DNA from: Deroplatys truncata | Taxonomy: Eukaryota > Arthropoda > Insecta > Mantodea > Mantidae | DNA: 64,000 nucleotides | Assembly (NCBI GenBank): GCA_030765065.1 | Contig: CM060986.1 | Location: 72,595,573 to 72,659,572, forward strand | Reading direction: 5' to 3' | Part shown: positions 25,840 through 31,470 of the stretch, in pieces | How the letters are laid out: each line of letters opens with the position of its first letter | Numbering within the stretch: position 1 is the first letter of the stretch | Notes under the pieces: model-generated | Seen by the model: only the letters and a program-made list of their open reading frames with translations | Database searches by the model: none | What the model was told of the DNA's origin: nothing | Translations under genes and position numbers: made by a program

Positions 25840-27891
25840 GTGAAGTATGCACAAGTGTGCAAGAATAAAGCAGGTCTTAACGTTTCAGCATGTGACTGAT
25901 TTTGAGGACATAGTGCATTATGACACATGATATTTGTTTTACTTTAGTTCATAGAGTTTACAAATACATTTATCCATTACTACATAAACATTAAATTATT
26001 ATGGAGGGCATTTTATGCATAACTGATGCATGGATTTGGTTGTGTTATTAAATGTTTGTTCTGTTATCAGAAATGCTACTTATAAATAACATGTAGCCTT
26101 CCCTCTTCCCACTCTCTCACCTTGCAACACTATATTATATATTTATAATTATAATTGCACTAACTAATATGACTTTTGATAACAGCATTAGTAGTCTCGC
26201 AGTATAAACATTAACTTATAATGCCTCCTTTCATTAACAGTGTGAGAAAGACAATTTATTTAGTCTGTGCAATAATGAACCAACTGTTATCATTGTCAAC
26301 TGAGCGCACCAGGTAGCATTTTGCCCTCCCCTTCCCCTTTGTGCAAAAGTTTGCAACATAGCTCTCCCACCACTTCACTCATGCCATGTGTTGCTGGAGC
26401 TGTCTCAAGGGACAAGTTATGATACAGTGATTATAGTTACCTTCAGGCAAGCGTTTCCTTATCATCATATGATTGTATCACTGCTTGACTTGTCAAGGAT
26501 TTAGAGCTGTAAGTTTGATTTACAGTGTTTATTTGCTCACTTAGTATTTGCACGTTGTGTATTATTGGTTGAAAATTTTTCCATTTATAATCTTTTTGCA
26601 TTGGTTTGCTCTTGTTTTAAAGGAGTAAATGAATCACCATTAATGACATGGGGTGAAATAGAAGGAACTCCTTTCCGTCTGGATGGAGGAGATACTCCAG
26701 TACATTTAACACATCAGGGGCCCTCATTCAGAATTCCAGAACCACCAAAACGGGAGAAACTTGCTCTTGCCTTGGCGGAGAAAGTAGGAGAGAGGCACAG
26801 GGACAGAAAAATGAAGGCAATTGAAGCTGCCCGCAAACAGCTGTCAACGTAAGTTTTGAGATTTTGTTTATGTTATAGTCCTTGTAATACTTTTTTTAAA
26901 TCTATTTTTTGATTAATATTGAGCAAGATTTCTAATTAAAGTAATGCATCTATGAAAACCCAAAAAATACAGTTTTCCTCTGATTGCTTGGATCTTTTTA
27001 CCGTAAATTTACCATATAGATAGCGCTGGGATATCTATAAAAATTACAGCAAAACAAATTGTGGGTGACAGTAGATTATGCTTTTTTTTAGTTTAACATT
27101 CTTTAACTGGGTAGCTAGCTCTATCATTTTGATACATGTACATAACTTCTTATATGTGTACTGTCAGTGATTGCTTCACAGGCCGCCATATTAGCTCAGC
27201 TGTTTCATACCTCTTGCAATTGGTTGCTGTTTAAGCTTGTATTTGTCGTTAATGACAACATATCACTTTAAGTTTATGCTTACATTTTATGCCACTATGT
27301 TAGTGTTTAATTTTCATTGTGAATAGTCCCATACTATTTCTCAGGACCAAAAGGATTAGACAGGAATTGCAGGGAAACAAGGAAGCATGATGATGCTTCA
27401 AGGTTTTGGTGGTCTCAGATTCTTTATGTTCTTCCGTTTAAATATAAATCACCAAGAATAAATGTTGTTATAATTAGTATCAGTGATGGTGCAGATAATT
27501 TTAATCTTTATAAAAGCAACATAAGTGATACATTTTCACTCATAGGCATACTTCAGTAAATAAAATAAATTTGCATTACATATTGTGAATATATTACAGG
27601 CCCTCTCCTCGTCGTCCTGGGTCAGTTACCTCTCTGGATAGACTGAACTCAATGTCTCCAGCAGCACGACGTCTTGCAACCACTCAACTCCGAAGAGTAG
27701 GAAGTGACAGGGCACTACAAGCATCATACAGTCCTAGTCCTCAGCGCTCAATACGTCAAACTCCAGTTCATCGTACCCCTACAGTTAGCACACCTGGTGG
27801 TGTACAGAAGAAAGTTTCCACACCTGATCTTAACATTACAGACAATCTTCTCAACCTTCCAAAACGCCCAAGAGCTTCAGATTTCTTTTGA
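4346..27891 (+). CDS. ESS2: ESS2 (DGCR14/Es2 family nuclear protein), C-terminal six exons, spliced
   Basis: Spliced gene whose 5' exon(s) lie outside the window. Six exons flanked by GT-AG introns join in one frame (156+107+160+249+226+292 nt) into 395 residues plus a TGA stop. The protein matches the Es2/DGCR14 family along its length: ATFETP near the start, SLDEYL..SEDNQSFQEIM at about residues 55-76, WLYKAEQ at 90-96, GKIGVDGKEL at about 193-202, TPSPAPGVNESPLMTWGE across the fourth/fifth exon junction, and the family ending in ASDFF. Vertebrate ESS2 is about 476 residues, so roughly the first 100 are missing here. Es2 proteins are nuclear and associate with late spliceosomal complexes; this is family knowledge. 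Introns are 2903, 8572, 5548, 4582 and 751 bp and are packed with repeats. No frameshift or internal stop was seen, so the gene looks functional. Confidence 0.95.
4502..4930 (+). other. ESS2 intron, nothing recognised
   Basis: AT-rich intronic sequence between the first visible exon and the hAT-like fragment. No repeat or gene identified. Confidence 0.5.
4936..5337 (-). pseudogene. Possible hAT-type transposase N-terminal (TTF zinc finger) fragment
   Basis: Minus-strand open stretch (about 96 codons, then a frameshift) that reads KPVYCFHCACF, then KWIFQTTWYSKFNWL, and after a shift YFITKCVALYVCFW. The pattern of an FQ..WY.KF.WL block followed by a Cys-rich segment resembles the TTF zinc finger at the N-terminus of hAT transposase-like proteins. 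The order is not perfect and no catalytic domain was seen, so this is a weak call. Confidence 0.35.
5340..6085 (+). other. ESS2 intron, nothing recognised
   Basis: Intronic sequence without a recognisable gene or repeat boundary. Confidence 0.4.
6090..6520 (-). pseudogene. Penelope-like element C-terminal (GIY-YIG region) fragment
   Basis: Minus-strand fragment reading CQGCNQTYFKQTREN, then IWENNFYMKNKDHLMNFEIP. The second block aligns with DIWEKIHIAKHRNHLMNFELP of the clearer Penelope-like copy at 22055-22888, and the first corresponds to the C..C...YIG.TRRN core of its GIY-YIG domain. The catalytic tyrosines are lost and stops are present, so it is dead. It lies antisense within an ESS2 intron. 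Confidence 0.65.
7405..7511 (+). CDS. ESS2: ESS2 visible exon 2
   Basis: Acceptor TTTCAG at 7399-7404 and donor AAG|GTAACA. The split codon with the previous exon gives Q. It encodes the strongly conserved block SLDEYLNLHTSEDNQSFQEI, the most diagnostic Es2 segment in the window. It ends in phase 0. Confidence 0.95.
7512..9296 (+). other. ESS2 intron, mostly unannotated
   Basis: AT-rich. At about 8268-8310 there is a short match to the 3' tail shared by the Penelope-derived repeats (motif AACAGAAGCACTATTAAC). At 8940-9190 a more GC-rich patch (AGGCCCATCGAGGAGC, CGGGGGAAACCGGATAAC) looks like an old dispersed repeat of unknown class. Confidence 0.4.
9297..10008 (+). pseudogene. Second degenerate copy of the RNase H LINE fragment
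   Basis: Begins with the same GGAGTTTACTGTAAAC that follows the TDGS motif in the copy at 2600-4065, so it is truncated inside RNase H. It continues through HYDGEL, the WIPAHVGLLGNE segment near 9540, and the Cys/His tail (SLTEHLYKYDAYLHPSALC-like). It ends near GGTGAACAACAAC, a position also present in the first copy. Frameshifts and stops throughout. Confidence 0.8.
10275..10960 (-). pseudogene. HARBI1-like (PIF/Harbinger) nuclease relic
   Basis: Minus-strand frames read, in order, QLLITLRFYAVGTFQAVLSDF (as two stretches joined across a frame change), SSKLKEMLNFIATEKVSF, LLGDGGYACSKFLLTPY, and finally SLSYPITEAEELYNSTHTEQAFGVIK. These follow the order of Harbinger DDE nucleases: N-terminal helix-turn-helix (LLITLRFYATG), the GDSGYP..PYLLTPF block, and YN..H..TR...E.AFG. 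Many frameshifts and stops show that it is inactive. No terminal inverted repeats or 3-bp target duplication were found. Confidence 0.75.
10961..11975 (+). other. ESS2 intron, AT-rich, nothing recognised
   Basis: Very AT-rich sequence with A and T runs. No gene or bounded repeat was seen. Confidence 0.5.
11977..12057. repeat. Microsatellite (TTC)n
   Basis: About 26 uninterrupted TTC units. The serine-rich reading of this tract is an artefact of the repeat. Confidence 0.98.
12058..12780 (+). other. ESS2 intron, nothing recognised
   Basis: AT-rich intron between the TTC repeat and the SINE copy. No supported feature. Confidence 0.4.
12781..13066 (-). mobile_element. tRNA-derived SINE (family S), minus orientation
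   Basis: Read on the minus strand: a central segment (TGACCTAATAG..., GGACTTAAAAGTACT...), then a tRNA-like head with box A-like TGGTAGCTCAATTGGTTA, then GGCATTGAATTATTCAGTCT and GATTCTAGCTTTCC. It matches the copies at 20635-21209 and 62219-62666. The box B region is poor, so it is probably silent. Confidence 0.7.
13067..13165 (+). mobile_element. Internally deleted family S SINE copy
   Basis: Starts GGAAAGGTAGAATCAGAC, keeps a short piece of the inverted tRNA-like region (CTAGGATTTGAACC), and then jumps to TTTCCAAC and the tail ending GGAAGAACAATTAG. Its layout is like the short copy at 17446-17540, and it directly abuts the copy at 12781-13066. Confidence 0.6.
13576..13728. mobile_element. 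Hairpin MITE with ~45-bp inverted arms
   Basis: The left arm starts CTAAATTTTCTCTGGCTTCT and the right arm ends AGAAGCCTGGGAAAATTTAG. The arms share about 45 bp including GGTAAGTAG/CTACTTACC and GGTTTGAAACC/GGTTTCAAACC, around a ~60-bp loop. Non-coding; no superfamily assigned. Confidence 0.75.
14031..14870 (+). mobile_element. Family R repeat copy, split by a Penelope-derived insertion
   Basis: Starts AAAATCTGATGTGTTACACT and CACATGACTTTCTCTACTCT, and ends CTTACTATACGTAGTAGAGA, AAGTAAAAATG. It contains the family's internal landmarks: AAAATCGTTAGAGCCATTTT, CATTTAAAGGGTAATCTGGG, GAACCTAAATACCAAGTTTG, a CA-rich stretch after TATGCTGTTCACAC, and GGTGAAATCTCGGTATTGAA. No coding potential. A 153-bp insertion at 14178-14330 interrupts it. 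Confidence 0.85.
14178..14330. mobile_element. Short Penelope-derived foldback insertion with 14-bp target duplication
   Basis: Flanked by AATATGGTAGGTTT at 14164-14177 and 14331-14344, and the uninterrupted sequence is seen in the family R copy at 57000. The insert carries a ~38-bp inverted repeat starting AGAGAGTTGAGGGTTGTTAC, whose arms meet around ACATCACAAGTAAGA. It continues with the terminal sequence that also borders the Penelope-like element at 22055-22888 (rc of TTGAAGATTTAGAAGC and TAACAGTGATGTGTCA). Confidence 0.85.
14871..15035 (+). other. ESS2 intron, nothing recognised
   Basis: AT-rich spacer without supported features. Confidence 0.4.
15040..15366 (-). pseudogene. piggyBac-type transposase C-terminal zinc finger relic
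   Basis: Minus strand reads KAQKYCKGCYKKKVTGNFHK and, after a one-base shift, RKVTTYCEVCDRKSHFCLSC followed by FVNFH. The CxxCY...YC..C...FC..C...H spacing is that of the cysteine-rich C-terminal domain of piggyBac transposases. An upstream stretch rich in Gln/Ser/Lys (SSQQQQTSSFRKRKPPN) would be the linker. The frameshift and the missing DDD core make it a dead fragment. No TTAA-flanked end was found nearby. Confidence 0.65.
15370..16060 (+). other. ESS2 intron, nothing firm
   Basis: Could hold more decayed piggyBac sequence on the minus strand, but no motif was convincing. Confidence 0.35.
16084..16243 (+). CDS. ESS2: ESS2 visible exon 3
   Basis: Acceptor TTTTCAG at 16077-16083 and donor GAAG|GTGAAT. 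It encodes FSWLYKAEQ near its start and TWTYRNKNYIMYVPEG near its end, both matching the family (W.YK...N.LMYYPEG). The last G is shared with the next exon. Confidence 0.95.
16654..16809 (+). mobile_element. Short Penelope-derived foldback with 13-bp target duplication
   Basis: Flanked by AACCAATTATTTA at 16641-16653 and 16810-16822. The ends are inverted (ATGATGTAGATTG near the left, CAATCTACATCAT near the right). The core GCTGACGATGAGGACGAATG followed by CCCTCAAAAACG resembles the hammerhead-like core of the Penelope elements, but the invariant GAAA reads AAAA. A tail AATAGTGCTTCTGTTTTTAA is shared with 19507-19666 and 25370-25445. Confidence 0.8.
16823..17432 (+). other. ESS2 intron, partly family R-like, otherwise nothing
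   Basis: Short stretches (GAAGTCCTCTTCATTCTGAA, AAAATACACAATTTTGTCAA, TTAGATCTTTTTTC) recall decayed minus-oriented family R sequence. No boundaries could be set. Confidence 0.4.
17446..17540 (+). mobile_element. 95-bp deletion derivative of family S SINE, 13-bp target duplication
   Basis: Flanked by CTATTTACAGAAA at 17433-17445 and 17541-17553. It consists only of GGTAGAATCAGATGACTGAA joined to its own inverted copy TTCAGTCATCTGATTCTACC, followed by the family tail (TTTCCAACACTGTCCAACAC, ACGGCGTGTGTGAAAGAACA, ATTAATT). It keeps both family ends but no tRNA-like head. Confidence 0.85.
17970..18910 (+). pseudogene. hAT-like transposase-derived pseudogene
   Basis: Plus-strand frames give, in order, VKAVFKNARKREHQYITFLK, FEAAFVKVCCCAISEITQFL, CQYPTVHKLVPRVTALLDEV, LEKLLAEDPAGKIFHSNAQ, and finally YANLLSDRRTNLRPENVQTV and LCLYFG. 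The last block is the classic hAT C-terminal dimerisation segment (S.YK.LLSDRR.NL..EN...), and the preceding blocks follow the order of hAT transposase-like proteins. Frame changes and stops break it at least five times. No 8-bp target duplication or inverted ends were seen. Confidence 0.7.
18911..19497 (+). other. ESS2 intron, nothing recognised
   Basis: AT-rich with a long T run near 18921-18938. No supported gene. Confidence 0.4.
19507..19666 (-). mobile_element. Short Penelope-derived foldback, second copy
   Basis: Flanked by GACTATGTT at 19498-19506 and 19667-19675; the match extends to 13 bp with one mismatch. Contents match 16654-16809: AAACAGAAGCACTATTAACA, GTCACCCAGTCGCTAACGAT, GCCCTCAAAAACGTTTC and GTGACTCAATCTAC. 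The core reads CTAACGA instead of CTGACGA, so a ribozyme fold is broken. Confidence 0.75.
19878..20030. mobile_element. Fragment of family S SINE
   Basis: Short matches GGAAAGTAGATCAGACTGAA, GTATGTTATCTTAAAATTAA and GACTTGTGGTTTACC correspond to scattered parts of the family S consensus. Decayed and without clear ends. Confidence 0.45.
20060..21563 (+). mobile_element. Family R repeat, two partial copies, interrupted by a SINE
   Basis: Contains the plus-oriented landmarks ATCAAATTTGGTATTTATTT, CAGAAATAGTTCATTACCCA, GAAATGGCTGATGCCACAAA, ATAAATTGTGTGTTTTAAAG, CAGGCTAT-like and ATGTAAAGGATAGTTTGAGG, a CA-rich tract near 21400-21440 and GGCAGAGAAAGTAATTT at the end. The 575-bp SINE at 20635-21209 splits it cleanly. 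Confidence 0.75.
20635..21209. mobile_element. Family S tRNA-derived SINE, inverted-dimer form, 13-bp target duplication
   Basis: Flanked by CATATGGTATTTT at 20622-20634 and 21210-21222 inside family R. The left part is an inverted tRNA-like unit (GGATTTGAACC, ACTGAGCTACCATG read on +). A tail follows (CTACCTTTCCAATCTTGTCC, GTGTGAAAGAACAATTAATT), then a central segment (TTGACCTAATAGTTGG..., GAGATCTCCTTGTGGTTTAC), and a forward tRNA-like unit with box A TGGTAGCTCAGTTGGTTAGA and box B-like GGGTTAAAATCCTGG, then a second tail. This is the most complete copy here. Confidence 0.85.
21792..22040 (+). CDS. ESS2: ESS2 visible exon 4
   Basis: Acceptor GTTTAG at 21786-21791 and donor CCAG|GTATAG. It encodes HSNTRLTRNPF and then GKIGVDGKEL and FSFVKTPSPAPG, all family hallmarks. 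A Penelope-like element is inserted in the downstream intron only 14 bp past the exon. Its 12-bp target duplication begins at intron position +3, so the donor GTATAG is kept. Confidence 0.95.
22152..22205 (-). ncRNA. Hammerhead ribozyme-like motif (left arm of Penelope-like element)
   Basis: Mirror of the right-arm motif, on the minus strand: CTGACGA at 22195-22189, helix II GGGA/TCCC, GAAA at 22169-22166, ACGCGT palindrome. In this arm the motif lies on the coding strand of the GIY-YIG frame, downstream of it, where the element's 3' end would be. Confidence 0.7.
22192..22674 (-). CDS. GIY-YIG endonuclease domain of a Penelope-like retroelement (partial)
   Basis: Open for 160 codons on the minus strand; the first codon is GTG, so the real start was further 5' and is lost. 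Residues about 37-70 read GIYQIDCNECNLVYIGRTKR and NLEIRLKEHMRC, a GIY-YIG nuclease core with the Cys pair between GIY and YIG that is typical of Penelope-like elements. Asn, His and Glu residues follow, then ELDIWEKIHIAKHRNHLMNFE. In these elements the nuclease nicks target DNA to prime reverse transcription. The frame is intact but isolated from any RT, so it is a remnant; expression is unlikely. Confidence 0.9.
   Translation of the reverse strand: MIPVFDRTLSPQNNHNIQKLLCNRTKDSIPNDKSAGIYQIDCNECNLVYIGRTKRNLEIRLKEHMRCIYQKQPDKSAAAHHFWSSNHDITPNIKLLKPINSSNELDIWEKIHIAKHRNHLMNFELPPPSSLWRFISPAPENTTSHTHPPDNDQKNQLRTC
22783..22840 (+). ncRNA. Hammerhead ribozyme-like motif (right arm of Penelope-like element)
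   Basis: Core CTGACGA at 22797-22803, helix II GGGA/TCCC within 22804-22822, GAAA at 22823-22826, then a self-complementary helix III (ACGCGT) and the U-H cleavage position TT at 22831-22832. Sequence before the core (GAACATG) and after the cleavage site (CAAGTAAG) can pair imperfectly as helix I. Very short palindromic helix III segments are a reported feature of Penelope hammerheads, which may act as dimers. Activity is inferred, not shown. Confidence 0.7.
22901..24075 (+). other. ESS2 intron, nothing firm
   Basis: Contains a short GTG/ATG-type repeat near 23181-23216 and a CCCTCCC/GGGTTTTTT hairpin-like stretch near 23690-23716. No gene or bounded element was recognised. Confidence 0.4.
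24094..25445 (+). pseudogene. Degenerate Penelope-like element (RT + GIY-YIG) with 3' tail
   Basis: Plus strand reads RT segments FTSTLVDTISAVIKTWLNSI, ELCIHQNYFMFNQKYYQQAS, GLAIGNPLSPILADLCM, LPFLKIIRHENILKFEIYRK and QTHMDNYIKRKRCNPTSHQF, in the order of Penelope-type RTs. A decayed GIY-YIG core near 24950 (SGIYKIECND) follows, and a C-terminal piece near 25160 (LWEKLYIF-like, NFEI). The catalytic YxDD region around 24350-24420 is disrupted, and there are many stops. The 3' end carries a hammerhead-like motif and the AACTTCACTGTTAATAGTGC tail shared with short derivatives. Confidence 0.85.
25308..25355 (+). ncRNA. Hammerhead ribozyme-like motif at the Penelope 3' end
   Basis: CTGAGGA at 25315-25321, a 5-bp helix II AGGTC/GACCT closed by AACA, GAAA at 25339-25342, palindromic ACGT, U-H = TA at 25347-25348. 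Helix I can form between TAAATGG (25308-25314) and CCAATTA (25349-25355) with one mismatch in seven. All invariant core positions (CUGANGA, GAAA, UH) are present, so this is the best-formed of the three motifs even though the element's proteins are dead. Confidence 0.75.
25446..26622 (+). other. ESS2 intron with a (TAA)n microsatellite
   Basis: Twelve or so TAA units at 25806-25839. The rest shows no gene or bounded repeat. Confidence 0.5.
26623..26848 (+). CDS. ESS2: ESS2 visible exon 5
   Basis: Acceptor TTTTAAAG at 26615-26622 and donor CAAC|GTAAGT. It encodes GVNESPLMTWGEIEGTPFRL, then IPEPPKREKLALALAEKVGE, a charged region expected to be helical. The T codon is split with the last exon. 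Confidence 0.95.
26849..27599 (+). other. Last ESS2 intron, nothing recognised
   Basis: Shortest intron (751 bp), AT-rich, no repeats recognised. Confidence 0.6.
27600..27891 (+). CDS. ESS2: ESS2 last coding exon
   Basis: Acceptor ATTACAG at 27593-27599, stop TGA at 27889-27891. It encodes a Ser/Pro/Arg-rich tail with MSPAARRLA, RALQASYSPSPQ and SP/TP repeats, and ends NLPKRPRASDFF as other Es2 proteins do. The SP/TP sites would fit kinase targets; that is inference. Confidence 0.95.
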
Positions 27892-28649
27892 ACCTCTCTT
27901 TTTTAAACCAGACTTCTTTTCCTAAATGTGTCTACCAGAAGGTTTTGGTAATAAGTATTTGTCTATTTCTTTTATTGTATATAATGTCAGAAGAAATTAT
28001 AACTATATTTAATAATAAATGTGTCACTGTTTTAAGGCAAAGAATTCATTTCCATGGAACCCTTTTAAAGTAACAAAAAACAATGTACAACATATTGTGT
28101 ACCTTTTATTATACAGTACTTTATATTATTATAAATAGTGGAGCAAATATAGGTGTACCTTTAAACTGCTGAGAGTTCACATCAAAAGGAACAAAAAAAT
28201 ATGCCATTGGCATAGTATTAGTGGTTGATCATTAGCAGACCTACAGTGCAGTGAACATTGTCAGCATACTCTTTCCACCTCTTGGTTGGAAAAGAGAAAT
28301 TGTTTCGCATAAATCAGGTAAGGTAAGTGGACCCAAAAAGATGAAGACATGAACTACTGTTGTGAATCATGTACTATGCAGAGGAAAACTTGTTCCATAT
28401 GACAACACCTGAACGTTCCATTTGCTCGTCCATTCGAACATCAAAGCGCTTTACACAAAAGAAGGTGGAAACAAAGAGAGTGTTCCTTGCCTTCAACTAC
28501 TACCATCTGACTAACTTTACAAGTGCCAGCCACACAAGTTATGGCCAATTCTGCTATTGCTTGTTACAATGACAACAGCAATGACAATCATTTTCCAGTT
28601 TTAATCCCACTTATGGCGCTAAGTTATGCACCTTAGTGGGATGTAGGGT
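27892..28649 (+). other. ESS2 3' UTR and flank
   Basis: AT-rich 3' UTR up to about 28020-28040 if the first polyadenylation signal is used, then unannotated flank. Confidence 0.5.
28014..28019 (+). promoter_or_regulatory. Candidate ESS2 polyadenylation signal AATAAA
   Basis: First canonical AATAAA downstream of the ESS2 stop, 123 bp beyond it, in AT-rich sequence. Another candidate (ATAAAG in TAATAAAG) lies near 29889, so a longer 3' UTR cannot be excluded. Confidence 0.5.
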
Positions 28650-29130
28650 ATAAGGTATACAACAGAGGGGGACACCTCATGCATTGCATTATGCGAGATC
28701 TATTGCAGCTACCACGCCCCAGGAGGAAGGGATGGACTGAAGGAACCACAGGAGGCTACAGGCCACAGAGATGCACGGAAATCCCTAACATTTCCTGTCT
28801 CAAAAGACTTATCCCACACTGGAGCTGCCCAGTGAGGGCAATGAACAACCGGTTCAACCAAGCATCCATGCCATCTGTCCGGCACTGCCTCACACCATGA
28901 ACATAGAAGCACACCTGAAACATGAGAAGGAAGTGGAATGAAAGGGACATGAGGGAAAGGAAATCATGGTATCTTTGAAACTATCTCAGCATTTGCCTAT
29001 CGACCAGGAAAAACCACAAAAACCCAAAGTTAGAGTGGGCGGTCAATGGGAATCATACCCAGGACCTTCCAAATATGAGCCTCTCACATTACTGCAGAAC
29101 CATCTTGCTCAGTTTTGTTGGGATAATTCT
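28650..29130 (-). mobile_element. tRNA-derived SINE (family T), minus orientation
   Basis: Matches the SINE at 53085-54375: AGGAAAAACCACAAAAACCC, AGAGTGGGCGGTCAATGGGA, ATCATACCCAGGACCTTCCA. On the minus strand the last part forms a degenerate box B region (GGGTATGATTCCC). The upstream (left) ~300 bp (CCAGGAGGAAGGGATGGACT..., TGAAACATGAGAAGGAAGTG) is also shared with that copy. Confidence 0.65.
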
Positions 29131-30768
29131 TATGGAAATTTGTATTTCACTTACTGTGATGAATAAGAAATACTTAATCAAATCTTTGTGGTAATAAAAT
29201 CAAATATTCATGTTTAATACAAGTAAAAAGAAATTCAAACAAAAAAAACATCAAATATGTTGAGATTTTGGCAACTCAGCTTTGAAAACACACAGGGTTT
29301 GAAAATGCAGGATAACACTTTTTCTGAAGTATGCCCAAATCTTTGTCAGTATTTGGTGGTTTTGGTTACGCATCCGTGAACAAAGTTCAATACAGAGAAC
29401 AAAATACGTTCTGCTGAGATACAGAACCATTAATAAAGATAAAGGGTATGGTTATTCCTCTTCACATCTTATTCCATTACTCACAAAATCCATCCACATG
29501 CTTTGAGAGTTTTGAAGGGACTTTGCAGTTATCTCTTTTGGCGTAAGCTGCAAGCTATTACATTTACATCTCCAGTGAAGAACAGAAATCCGGTCAGAAA
29601 GTTAAAAGAGACACATGGGAAGAGGGCTTTAACTTTGTTGAGAATGCCATGGAGTAGAAAATAGTTCTTACTGCACAGAAAATGTATAAAAATCAAACCA
29701 AAGCCACAGATTTCAAGTAATATTCATAGATCATGATTTACAACTAAGAAGATAGCAAAGCAAAACAAAATCAGATCCTGCTTATAATGGTACAATAATT
29801 GTATGCAATACTTATTTCTTTAATTTTTGTTTTATTCAGATGTTTGTGGATGTTTGCAGAGTTTAGCTTCTAATTCTACAGATGTATGTAATAAAGTTTC
29901 TAATCCTTGTGCAAGAGAACTGCACATATTTTCTATGTTGACATTAATTTTATTACCAAATAAATGGCAAATAATTATTTAAAGAGAAAAAATTGGCCAG
30001 CATAACATTGGAAACTACCCAACAAATACTTATAATTAACAACTGAGAAGATTCTTTTTCTAATAGTTGCAGGTTATATGCCATTAACAAAATGTTTAAA
30101 TTTATGCCGTGGGAAGCAGAATCTTTATATTTAATTTTGTATATATATAGTCTGTGTATTTTGTGAAAGCTGTGAAGCCTTTTTATTCAACTATGGGACC
30201 AAAGCAAAGGTACAACATTTAAAAATTTCATGTGCTGCGATTATCTAAAAATTACTCAACCATTCGTTTATTCTTTCATCACAAAAAGATACTTTCAGGC
30301 TATACAACATTTCAGTTGGTGGACTGTCAGGAGGGGAGATTAAGGAAATCAGAAAAATCTGTTGATATTTCATAGTCATTGCCATGAATTTCAAATAATT
30401 TTTTTGTCTGCTGGGAATATTATACAATTACAATTATAAGGAGTAAATGGAAGGATTCAATGGAAAAATCTTCAAGAAGTTGTACAGTAATTATTTATCA
30501 AAGAATATTGGGGGAGATAATTGAACCATTATTTGAGGTTTATAAAGCCACTTGATAAATGTTGGGTAAAACAGCTAATTACCATTATAAGACAGCCAAG
30601 TTATATGTTGAATGAATTTGAGTTCCCATAGAAGACATTAAAATGTATCTTGTTCAGCTTCAATTCTAAGGCTACATTGGAAAATTAAGGAAGGTTGCTG
30701 TCCAGAATTTAATATGTTTATTAACTATTAGTAAAACCGCTTATGAAGTGCATTCAGTATTTTTTTTC
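29131..30768. other. Intergenic, nothing recognised
   Basis: AT-rich. A candidate polyadenylation signal (TAATAAAG) near 29889 might serve a long ESS2 3' UTR. No gene or bounded repeat seen. Confidence 0.4.
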
Positions 30769-31470
30769 CCTAATACCTTCTCTACTACCTACCTATTAGG
30801 AAGAGAAAGTGTCGCATTCCAACCAAAATTTCAATTTCCTGATTTCAGCTGAAATACGTATTTTGACACACCCCCTGAATATCACAAAAAAAACAGTTTT
30901 TTAAGTTCAGTACTTACCAAGGATCCAACATAAATGATTCTTAAGAAAATCAATCCCCCCCCCCCACACCAAACTATCCTTTACGTGAAAAATTTCCATA
31001 ATTTTTTTATTTTCTCAAAAATGGCTGTAGAGTATACAATATTTACATAAGAATAAAATGTACATGCTGTATTGTCTCAAAATAACCTGTGAGGTTCTCT
31101 TTATTTGGAAAGAGTTGTATAACAACAAAGAAAATGTAGATCTCCCTAAAACACACGATTTATTTCAAATAACTTTTTTGTGGCGGCATTTATTTCCGAG
31201 ATGTCAATTGTAATTTATTTGAATTTTTTAATCTTGTCATTTTTTGAAGTGGCTGTCATTCAGTTCTTTCTCACAATATTGTGGAAAAGTATGGGATTTC
31301 AAGACCAGTATGTAGCGACCCACTTTTAAACATCTGACTTGTTTAGTTTTCCTGCACCTACAACAAAATGTTTAATGAAACTAATTCTGGGAAGATTTAT
31401 GTTGATTAACATGAAATAGATGGAACCATAAGCTTTTATAAGAATAGTTAGTAGTAGCAGATACATAAAG
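30769..31470 (-). mobile_element. Family R repeat copy, minus orientation
   Basis: Begins with the inverted family end (CCTTCTCTACTACCTACCTA), then GTCGCATTCCAACCAAAATT, TTTCAGCTGAAATACGTATT, CAAACTATCCTTTACGTGAA, AAAATGGCTGTAGAGTA, AACCTGTGAGGTTCTCTTTA, and ends near GATTAACATGAAATAGATGG. Decayed. Confidence 0.75.
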
